Shown here one piece after another: positions 8,491 to 14,153 of a stretch of DNA of 18,492 nt (positions are counted from its first letter, which is position 1; each line of letters begins with the position of its first letter). The notes beneath the pieces are model-generated. The model saw nothing but the letters and a program-made list of their open reading frames with translations, was not told where the DNA came from and ran no database searches. This DNA comes from JBDTSW01 sp051004675 (GTDB lineage: Bacteria > Actinomycetota > Thermoleophilia > Solirubrobacterales > 70-9), in NCBI GenBank assembly GCA_051004675.1, contig JBPCKC010000041.1:1-18492 (forward strand). Direction: 5' to 3'. The translations under genes were made by a program, and so were the position numbers.

Positions 8491-10073
8491 TGCAGAAGCA
8501 GGCGCCCAGCGTCGGTCGCATCATGATCGCCGTCGGCTTCACGCTGTCGTGCTTCGGGCTGATCCTGTTCCTGTGGATCGCCTTCGGCGGCCCGATCCCG
8601 CTGAAGCCCGAGAGCTACAAGATCTCCGGCTACTTCCCGGAGACGACCACCCTCGCGCGCGAGTCCGACGTGAGGATCGGCGGCGTATCCGTGGGCAAGG
8701 TCAAAGAGCTCACCCTGGCGCCCCCCGAGTACCGGGTCGCGGGCAACGACACGACCGAGGCCGTGATGGAGATCCGGCCTGAGTTCGCTCCGATCTCCGA
8801 GGACGCCCGAGCGATCCTCCGCCAGAAGACCCTGCTCGGGGAGACCTACATCGAGCTGACGCCCGGCACTGAGCCCGGCGGCGAGGAGGTGCCCGTCTCC
8901 GTCGGGGCCGCCGCGAACGTCTCCGACGCCGAGGCGGAGGGGGTCGAGACCCTCGAGGAGGGGGAGACCCTCGGGATCTCTCAGACCCAGGACGCCACGC
9001 AGATCGACGAGATCTTCAACGCCCTCGACGAGGAGACCCGGGAGTCGTTCCAGCGCTGGATCTCTACCTCGTCCGATGCGATCGAGGGGCGCGGGCTCGA
9101 CCTCAACGACGCGTTCGGCAACCTGGGCCCGTTCGTGGAGGACGCGTCGGGCCTGCTCGAGATCCTCAACCGCCAGAAGGTCGCGCTCAAGGGCCTGGTG
9201 CGCGACACCGGCACGGTCTTCGAGGCGCTCACCGAGCGCGACCAGGCTCTGGCGGGCGCCATCACCGGCTCGAACGAGACCTTCGAGGCGCTTGCCAGCG
9301 AGGATCAGGCGCTCGCGGAGTCCTTCCAGATCCTGCCCACGTTCGAGCGCGAGTCGCGCCTCACCTTCGAGCGCCTGGACGAGTTCCAGGCCGACACCCG
9401 CCCGCTGATCCAGGACCTGATCCCGATCGCGCAGGACCTCTCGCCCACGCTGGCGTCGGTCCGCCAGCTATCGCCCAACCTGAAGAGCCTCTTCCAGGAC
9501 CTCGACGTGCTGATCACGGCCAGCGAGACCGGGCTCCCGGCCCTGGAGAGCACGCTGAACGGGCTCGCCCCGGTACTCGACGCCCTCGATCCCTTCCTCG
9601 CCAACCTGAACCCGGTGATCCGCTACCTCGAGTTCCAGAAGACGACGATCACCGACTTCCTGGCCGCGCCGGGCGTCGCGCTGTCGAACTCGATCGACCC
9701 GGTGGACCCCAACCAGGACGCGCCGCGCCACTACCTGCGCCAGCTCAGCTACTCCAGCTCGGAGAGCCTCGGCGTACACGAGACCAGGCTCTCCACGAAC
9801 CGCTCCAACGGCTACCTCGCGCCCGGCGCCCTCACCGCGCCGAGGTCGGCGAGGTCCGGCATGTTCCCCAGCTTCGACTGCCGCAACCTCGACTACAACC
9901 AGTTCACGGGCCCCGGCGACCCGAAGTCCCTCGACGAGGAGATCCACACGGCGGCCGACCCGGCCCCGGGTGTGCCTCCGGTCGGCCAGTCCTTCGCACC
10001 CTGCATCGTCCAGGAGCCCTTCCCCGGCGGGTTCTCGAACACCCGGTTCCCGACCCTCTTCGCGGATCCTTAG
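8490..10073 (+). CDS. MCE family lipid-transport protein, subunit 6 (527 aa)
   Basis: Sixth and last MCE subunit, completing a possible heterohexamer. GTG start at 8490, with GGGAGGTG 8 nt upstream. Membrane segment ~11-31 (holding one cysteine, C21), MCE domain ~42-124 (D-V-R-I-G-G-V-S-V-G-K-V). An acidic linker (~140-165) precedes the helical region. That region contains a 21-residue repeat, F-E-A-L-x-x-x-D-Q-A-L-A, starting at F244 and F265. The C-terminal tail has two cysteines and is rich in Pro, Asn and Ser. The stop codon TAG sits in the loop of a perfect hairpin (10062-10081). Operon end is likely here, although the next two genes follow on the same strand after 78 bp. Confidence 0.92.
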   Translation: MQKQAPSVGRIMIAVGFTLSCFGLILFLWIAFGGPIPLKPESYKISGYFPETTTLARESDVRIGGVSVGKVKELTLAPPEYRVAGNDTTEAVMEIRPEFAPISEDARAILRQKTLLGETYIELTPGTEPGGEEVPVSVGAAANVSDAEAEGVETLEEGETLGISQTQDATQIDEIFNALDEETRESFQRWISTSSDAIEGRGLDLNDAFGNLGPFVEDASGLLEILNRQKVALKGLVRDTGTVFEALTERDQALAGAITGSNETFEALASEDQALAESFQILPTFERESRLTFERLDEFQADTRPLIQDLIPIAQDLSPTLASVRQLSPNLKSLFQDLDVLITASETGLPALESTLNGLAPVLDALDPFLANLNPVIRYLEFQKTTITDFLAAPGVALSNSIDPVDPNQDAPRHYLRQLSYSSSESLGVHETRLSTNRSNGYLAPGALTAPRSARSGMFPSFDCRNLDYNQFTGPGDPKSLDEEIHTAADPAPGVPPVGQSFAPCIVQEPFPGGFSNTRFPTLFADP

Positions 10074-10081
10074 GGATCCGC
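10062..10081 (+). terminator. Hairpin enclosing the last MCE stop codon
   Basis: GCGGATCC (10062-10069) and GGATCCGC (10074-10081) form an 8-bp perfect stem; the 4-nt loop TTAG holds the TAG stop of subunit 6. No T-run follows. It may attenuate or terminate transcription, or protect the 3' end of the MCE message. Confidence 0.4.
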
Positions 10082-10088
10082 TGCGGGC

Positions 10089-10112
10089 GCCTGGCGTGCC
10101 CGCTCGCCAGGC
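10089..10112 (+). terminator. Second hairpin between the MCE genes and the SCP2 gene
   Basis: GCCTGGCG (10089-10096) pairs perfectly with CGCCAGGC (10105-10112) around an 8-nt loop, 7 nt after the first hairpin. Two hairpins in a row with no T-run suggest a tandem non-canonical terminator or an RNA-processing site. Confidence 0.4.
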
Positions 10113-10151
10113 CCGTAGGATCCGGCGGCTGGCGCACGAGGAGGAGACGGG

Positions 10152-10586
10152 TTGACCCTGTTCAAGGATGCGGACGAGGTCTACGAGACGCTGGGGAAGT
10201 TGTTCACCGACCTCGCGGCGGACGAGGCGATCGCCGAGCAGTTCAAGCAGGCGAACACGGTCGTGCGCTATGCCTACACGGACCCCGACGCGGTCCTCAC
10301 GGTTCGCCTCCAGGAGGGCCAGCCGAGCGAGGTTGACTTCGGCGAGTCGCAGATGGAGCCCGAGGTGACGATGACGATGAGCGCCGACGTCGGGCATCGC
10401 TTCTGGCTGGGCCAGGTCAACGCGACCGTGGCCCTCGCCCGCGGGCAGATCCGCGCCGATGGGCCCGCCGCCAAGATCCTGCGCCTGGTGCCACTGGTCA
10501 AGCCGGTCTTCCCGCGCTACAAGGCGCAGCTCGAAGCACAAGGTCGCGACGAGCTGATCGTCCCCTCGGACGACGAGGAAACTTGA
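10152..10586 (+). CDS. SCP2 sterol-binding domain protein (144 aa)
   Basis: A single SCP2-type lipid-carrier domain fills the protein. Seen: a short helical N-terminus, an alternating beta region (Y-A-Y-T-D-P-D-A-V-L-T-V-R) and the typical second half V-T-M-T-M-S-A-D-V-G-H-R-F-W-L-G-Q-V-N, followed by A-R-G-Q-I-R-A-D-G-P-A-A-K-I-L-R-L. The family binds sterols, fatty acids or acyl-CoAs in a hydrophobic pocket in the cytoplasm. Its place directly after an MCE importer suggests it receives the imported lipid (inference). The start is TTG at 10152, chosen because AGGAGGAG (10139-10146) lies 5 nt upstream. Its stop overlaps the next gene by TTGA. Confidence 0.85.
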   Translation: MTLFKDADEVYETLGKLFTDLAADEAIAEQFKQANTVVRYAYTDPDAVLTVRLQEGQPSEVDFGESQMEPEVTMTMSADVGHRFWLGQVNATVALARGQIRADGPAAKILRLVPLVKPVFPRYKAQLEAQGRDELIVPSDDEET

Positions 10587-11284
10587 GCGCCAAGGAGGAC
10601 GCTGCGAGCTGGGCGGAGGTGGCGCGGGCCGTTGGCTCCGGGCGGGGGCTCGCCTACGACGCGGTGGGCGGGCTCAACCCGGCGGGTGGCCCGCCGGCGC
10701 TCTGCCCGGGCGGGACCAACCGGCTTACGGGCGAGCTGTCCGAGGGCTTTTGGGGCGCCTCCTGCGATGCCGACGAGCACGAGGAGGGCTCGCTCTTCGC
10801 CAAGGCGGTCCTGCCGCGGGCCATCCTCGCGAAGGCGCATGTCCCCGACCTCGCGCAGGCCATGCCGCCGTTCAACATCGAGTCCCTGGAGCGCCGGGCC
10901 GAGGACGTGATCGAGCGCCGCGCCGCGCGCAACAAGGTGCAGTTCGAGAGCATCGAGTTCAACCGGCGCTTCCTCGCCACCGTGCCCAGCGAGCACGACC
11001 CGGTCGCGCTGCGCGAGATGTTCGGCCCCGGCTTCCTCGATTGGGTGACGACGATCGACCGCGAGGTGGACTTCGGCGTCTCCGAGGGCCAGCTCTACTT
11101 TCACTGGCGGCTGCGCGAGCGCACGCGGGAGGAGTACGAAGCCGCCCTGGACTCCGGCGCCGGCCTGTTTACCCGGGTCTGCCGCGAGGTCGAGGAACAC
11201 GGCGTGCACACCTACCAGCCGGGGCCCTGGCACGCGGGCCTCGAGCCGTTTCCGGCGGCCGGTCCGCCTCAGCCGGCCGGGTAG
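10583..11284 (+). CDS. Conserved-looking protein of unknown function next to SCP2 (233 aa)
   Basis: I do not recognise the whole protein. TTG start at 10583 overlaps the SCP2 stop by 4 bp, with GAGG upstream, so the two are translationally coupled. There is no membrane segment or signal peptide. The first ~60 residues are Gly/Pro-rich with C41 and C61 and a G-L-N-P-A-G-G-P-P-A-L-C-P-G-G-T-N-R stretch. An Arg-rich helix (~103-118) leads into F-E-S-I-E-F-N-R-R-F (121-130), V-A-L-R-E-M-F-G-P-G-F-L-D-W (141-154) and G-Q-L-Y-F-H-W-R-L-R-E-R-T-R-E-E. The E-F-N-R-R-F plus following L-x-P-x-F-x-D-x pattern faintly recalls DUF3137-type proteins; this is weak. Probably cytoplasmic and working with the SCP2 protein on an MCE-imported lipid (inference). 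The 3' end overlaps the convergent Nudix gene by 16 bp. Confidence 0.75.
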   Translation: MSAKEDAASWAEVARAVGSGRGLAYDAVGGLNPAGGPPALCPGGTNRLTGELSEGFWGASCDADEHEEGSLFAKAVLPRAILAKAHVPDLAQAMPPFNIESLERRAEDVIERRAARNKVQFESIEFNRRFLATVPSEHDPVALREMFGPGFLDWVTTIDREVDFGVSEGQLYFHWRLRERTREEYEAALDSGAGLFTRVCREVEEHGVHTYQPGPWHAGLEPFPAAGPPQPAG

Positions 11285-11883
11285 TCCGGGTCGCCCGGCA
11301 GGACCACTCGCCAGTCCTCGCGGGTGCCGATCACCTTCGGGAGGATCGGCTCGCCGTCGCGCTCGGCTGCGGCCGCCAAGGCTGCCTCGGAGGTGGCGAA
11401 CGGCAGCAGGGTCTCCAGCGTCCTCACCGTGGGGAAGACGAGCTCGATCTCGCCGGCGGAGTTGCGCTCGAGCGCACGATGGGGGCTCATCCACGCGACC
11501 TCGGTGATCTCTTCGGTGTCGGGCGCCGGGCTGGCGTGGGGCGGCGCAAGCGCGACGTAGAAGCGGGTGTCGAAGCGCACGGGCACCTCCTCGGGCGTGA
11601 TCCAGCGAATCCACTGGTGCAGCTCGGAGGGCGCCACCTGCACTCCCACTTCCTCCTCCAGCTCGCGCGCGCCGCAGATCCGGTAGGCATCGTCCTCGGA
11701 GTGGGCGTCGAGCTCCGCCGCGTCGACCGCCCCGCCCGGAAACACCCAGACACCGGGCATGAAGCGCGCCTCCTCGGTGCGGCGCGCGAACAGGACCTCC
11801 AAGCCTCGGTCGCCGTGCTTCGGGCCCCGGCGCAGCAGGATCACGGTGGCGGCCGGGCGCGGGATGGCGGGCTCATCGCTCAC
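11269..11883 (-). CDS. Nudix hydrolase, NUDT19/CoA-pyrophosphatase-like (204 aa)
   Basis: The protein opens with P-A-A-T-V-I-L-L-R-R, followed by E-V-L-F-A-R-R and F-M-P-G-V-W-V-F-P-G-G-A, the usual lead-in to a Nudix box. The box itself is G-x5-E (G51-E57), then R-E-L-E-E-E-V-G-V from R73. The spacing between the two halves is 15 instead of the canonical 7 residues, an 8-residue insertion like that in NUDT19-type enzymes. Glutamates 74, 77 and 78 would bind the divalent metal. The family cleaves nucleoside diphosphates linked to another moiety; CoA or acyl-CoA is a possible substrate given the lipid neighbours (inference). The start is uncertain: GTG 11883 (chosen) or TTG 11892; neither has a ribosome-binding site. 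Confidence 0.88.
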   Translation of the reverse strand: MSDEPAIPRPAATVILLRRGPKHGDRGLEVLFARRTEEARFMPGVWVFPGGAVDAAELDAHSEDDAYRICGARELEEEVGVQVAPSELHQWIRWITPEEVPVRFDTRFYVALAPPHASPAPDTEEITEVAWMSPHRALERNSAGEIELVFPTVRTLETLLPFATSEAALAAAAERDGEPILPKVIGTREDWRVVLPGDPDYPAG

Positions 11884-11918
11884 CCCAGGCAATCTATCCG
11901 CGATACCCTGCCGCGTCG
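11884..11918. promoter_or_regulatory. 35-bp divergent intergenic region, Nudix / rubredoxin
   Basis: The two genes start back to back with no Shine-Dalgarno on either side. On the minus strand, TAGATT lies a few bases before the start. On the plus strand, GATACCCT lies ~16 bases before the rubredoxin ATG. Both are -10-like, so leaderless mRNAs from overlapping promoters are plausible. Confidence 0.3.
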
Positions 11919-12104
11919 ATGGAGGCCGGAACTCAGACCAAGCAGCTTTGGGTGTGCACCTCGTGCGGGTTCATCTACGACCCCGCCGACGGAGACCCCG
12001 ACGGCGGCATCCCCCCGGGGACGGCGTTCGACGACATCCCCGACTCGTGGTTCTGCCCCGTCTGCGGCGCCCGTAAGTCGGACTTCGAGCCTTACGAGGA
12101 GTAG
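11919..12104 (+). CDS. Rubredoxin (61 aa)
   Basis: A small iron protein that carries single electrons. The four iron-ligand cysteines are present in the two classical knuckles: C13-T-S-C16-G and C46-P-V-C49-G. The conserved core W11, Y20-D-P-x-x-G-D-P-D-x-G-I-P-P-G-T-x-F and I-P-D-S-W-x-C is intact. Length is normal for the family plus a short N-terminal extension. ATG at 11919 has no ribosome-binding site, suggesting a leaderless message. Its redox partner is not in the window; rubredoxins often serve alkane or sterol oxygenases or oxidative-stress enzymes, which would suit a lipid-degrading cell (inference). Confidence 0.95.
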   Translation: MEAGTQTKQLWVCTSCGFIYDPADGDPDGGIPPGTAFDDIPDSWFCPVCGARKSDFEPYEE

Positions 12105-12115
12105 GCCCCCTCCGA

Positions 12116-12218
12116 GGCGGGCCGGTGACCGCCCGCCGGGAGGCGGGCGTCCAGCCCTCCTGTCCGAACGGGCATCCTTGCCGGACAGAGCCCCCGGACG
12201 ACCGGTCACCGGCCCGCC
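12116..12218. terminator. 103-nt branched inverted-repeat structure between convergent genes
   Basis: Outer arms of 16 bp pair perfectly: 12116-12131 (GGCGGGCCGGTGACCG) with 12203-12218. Inside are two further hairpins: GCCCGCC (12131-12137) with GGCGGGC (12142-12148) around GGGA, and CTGTCCG (12160-12166) with CGGACAG (12182-12188) around a 15-nt loop. One base (12131) is shared by the outer stem and the first inner hairpin. The whole can fold as a three-way junction on either strand. It lies between the stops of rubredoxin (plus) and the DUF4349 gene (minus), so a bidirectional terminator is the simplest reading; a small structured RNA or a palindromic repeat element is possible. Confidence 0.5.
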
Positions 12219-12221
12219 CCA

Positions 12222-12240
12222 GCCGGCACCGAGCGCCGGC
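12222..12240 (-). terminator. Hairpin downstream of the DUF4349 gene
   Basis: GCCGGC at 12222-12227 and 12235-12240 form a 6-bp stem with a 7-nt loop, 7 nt past the stop of the minus-strand DUF4349 gene. No T-run. It may act with the larger structure next to it. Confidence 0.3.
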
Positions 12241-12247
12241 GGGAGCG

Positions 12248-13501
12248 CTACTCGTCCAGCGCGCGGTCGCGGGCGCGGTTGGTGCGGGTGCGCACGCTCA
12301 GCGCCACCAGCAGCGCGACCAGGGCGAGCGGGAGCAGCACGGCGCCTGCGATCACGACCACGCCCGCGGCGGTGCTGAGCACGTCAGCGGCGTCGGAGAG
12401 CGCTTCGTCGAGGCCCCAGTCGCCGTCGTCGCCGGCGCCCTGCTCGGACACGATCGAGACCGTGACGGGGACGAGCTGAACGCGCTCACGGGCGTTGTCG
12501 AGCTCTGCGCGGGTGGCGCTCAGCGCCGAGTTGACGGAGTCGAGCTGCCGGCGTAGCGTGGCGACCTCGTCGTCCGTGTCGGCGTCGGCGAGGCGCGTGA
12601 GCAGGCTCTGCCGCTCCGCCTCCAGCTCGTCGATTCGCTCCTGGGCGCTCAGGAACCGGGCGGTGATGTCCTCCACGCTCTCGGTGCGCGACTCCACGTG
12701 CGCGAGCTCGGAGAGGTCGGCGAGTGCCGCCTGAAGGTTGGCGGCCGGGATCCGAAGCTGGAACTGCGACCCCAGGCCGACGTCATCGGTGTCTCCGCTC
12801 TGGACCGAGGAGGAAACGACGATCCCGCGGTAGCGGTTGACCACCTCGTTGACGCCGTCGGAGACATCGCGCACCTCCTCGGGCTCGGCGGCGAGGACGA
12901 GGTCGGCCGCGAGGGCCTGCTTGCGGTCCTCGGGGCGCACGAACCCGCTGCGAGTGCGTCCGTCCGGGGACGCGAGGGCATCTCCCTGGGCGTTCTCGAT
13001 AACCGCCGGGTCGCCTACCCCGGGGGCGGGCGGGGCCTTTTCAGGCACGGCGACCGCGTCCGTGACGCTGTCCCCGCTGTCGGGAGGGACGGCCGTGACA
13101 CCGCTGGGGTCCTCGCCTCCCGACCCAAGCCCGCCGGCCGAGATCGCAACGCCCACGACCACCACGAGCGTCGCCACGGCGCCGACCGGAACGACCATCC
13201 GGCGCGGGAGGATCCCGGCGAAGCGCTCGCGCCGGCGGCCGGCGTCGGTGTCCGCGCGGGGCTGATGGCGTGTCGAGCGCTCGAAGCCGGAAGCCGCCCA
13301 GCGGTCGAGCCGGGCGGCGAAGCCGGGATCCGGCACGGCGCGCTCGTCGCGAAGCTCACGGACGAGCTGGGCGGTCTCACCCACGCCCGCCGGGGTCTCG
13401 TCGCCGGCGAGCGCGGCATCGATCGCCGCGAGCTGCCGGGCGGCCTCGGGGTCGAGCGCCTCGTCGGCACCCTCGGCTCGGAACCTCTCAGTCGGTCTCA
13501 T
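12248..13501 (-). CDS. DUF4349 membrane protein, likely anti-sigma factor (417 aa)
   Basis: An N-terminal ~100-residue cytoplasmic part (helical, charged, no zinc-binding H-x3-C-x2-C) is followed by membrane segment ~102-124, an Asp/Pro/Ser-rich linker and then a DUF4349-type region ~190-405. The latter has a V-V-N-R-Y-R-G-I-V-V-S-S-S core, a Q-F-Q-L-R-I-P-A-A-N-L stretch, a coiled coil (~283-342) and a second membrane segment (~379-402) ending in a basic tail. The DUF4349 region should lie outside the membrane. The gene overlaps the upstream sigma-factor gene by 14 bp, so a role as its membrane-bound regulator is likely by context (inference). ATG 13501 is chosen because AGGAGG lies 7 nt before it; GTG 13504 directly upstream is possible. 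Confidence 0.85.
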   Translation of the reverse strand: MRPTERFRAEGADEALDPEAARQLAAIDAALAGDETPAGVGETAQLVRELRDERAVPDPGFAARLDRWAASGFERSTRHQPRADTDAGRRRERFAGILPRRMVVPVGAVATLVVVVGVAISAGGLGSGGEDPSGVTAVPPDSGDSVTDAVAVPEKAPPAPGVGDPAVIENAQGDALASPDGRTRSGFVRPEDRKQALAADLVLAAEPEEVRDVSDGVNEVVNRYRGIVVSSSVQSGDTDDVGLGSQFQLRIPAANLQAALADLSELAHVESRTESVEDITARFLSAQERIDELEAERQSLLTRLADADTDDEVATLRRQLDSVNSALSATRAELDNARERVQLVPVTVSIVSEQGAGDDGDWGLDEALSDAADVLSTAAGVVVIAGAVLLPLALVALLVALSVRTRTNRARDRALDE

Positions 13502-14054
13502 CACAGGCCCTCCTTAGCTTCTCGATCACACGGTGAAGGCGGGTACCGGCGTTGCTCTCACTCGTGCCGACCACTGCGGCGATCTCGGCGTTCGAGAGGC
13601 CGGCGAAGAACTTCAGGGCGACCAGCTCGCGCTCGCGGGCGGCAAGATCCGCCATGGCCTGGCGCAGCGCGCGCCTGCGCAGCGCGGTCTCGGCTTCATC
13701 AGCCGGGTCGGGCGCGTCCGGGTCGGCTACTTCCTCGGCCAGGTCGGCCCTGCGCTTCCGGCGGCGCAGCTCGTCGAGGGCAGCGTTGCGTGCGATCCCG
13801 AAGAGCCATGCGCGTCGGTTGCCGCGCGACGGGTTGAACTTCCGGCGGCGCCTGAACGCTCGCTCGAATGCGAGGGCGGTGACGTCCTCGGCGGCGGAGC
13901 GATCGCGCAGCAGGCCGTGAACGTAGGCGAACAGGTCGTCGCGGCTGGAGCGGTAGAGCTGCTCGAACGCGACCGCCTCGGCCTCGGGCGCGTGCGCGGC
14001 GGGCGCGGTGATCGTGCCATCCATATCCCCACTACGGCGTCGCGGCGCCTTCAT
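13488..14054 (-). CDS. ECF-type RNA polymerase sigma factor (188 aa)
   Basis: Sigma-70 region 2 at ~28-100 (F-E-Q-L-Y-R-S-S-R-D-D-L-F-A-Y-V, D-V-T-A-L-A-F-E-R-A-F, and A-W-L-F-G-I-A-R-N-A-A-L-D-E-L-R-R). A short acidic linker leads to region 4 at ~128-183 (L-A-A-R-E-R-E-L-V-A-L-K-F-F-A-G-L-S-N-A-E-I-A). Regions 1 and 3 are absent, as in ECF sigma factors. It would direct RNA polymerase to a small regulon, released when the overlapping DUF4349 partner senses its signal (inference). The region 4 recognition helix reads G-T-S-E-S-N-A-G-T-R-L-H-R rather than the common S-x-x-T-V-K-S-R-L. The start is uncertain: ATG 14054 (GTG 14057 adjacent) or ATG 14024, which has GGGGAT just upstream. It lies 99 bp downstream of bioA on the same strand. 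Confidence 0.9.
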   Translation of the reverse strand: MKAPRRRSGDMDGTITAPAAHAPEAEAVAFEQLYRSSRDDLFAYVHGLLRDRSAAEDVTALAFERAFRRRRKFNPSRGNRRAWLFGIARNAALDELRRRKRRADLAEEVADPDAPDPADEAETALRRRALRQAMADLAARERELVALKFFAGLSNAEIAAVVGTSESNAGTRLHRVIEKLRRACDETD

Positions 14055-14153
14055 CACACCCGTGCCCTTCGTATCGCGGATTGGCGGGCGCCCGGCGACG
14101 GCCGGATAGTCGTTCTCCCCATGGGTTCCGCCTTGGCCGGCGTGTGAGCGACG

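Noticed and set aside
8541..8552. Lipobox-like T-L-S-C in the membrane segment of MCE subunit 6
   Set aside because: Position -3 is Thr instead of Leu/Val/Ile and the cysteine lies mid-membrane segment, followed by more hydrophobic residues, so lipid modification is unlikely.
10750..12378. 542-codon open frame on the plus strand across the unknown gene, Nudix and rubredoxin
   Set aside because: It runs through three better-supported genes in another frame or strand and is Arg/Pro/Ala-rich, as expected for a GC-rich shadow frame.
14097..14129. GGAACC on the minus strand upstream of the sigma-factor gene as an ECF -35 box
   Set aside because: The nearest CGTC-type -10 is 23 bp away, too far from the usual 16-17 bp spacing, so autoregulation is not supported.
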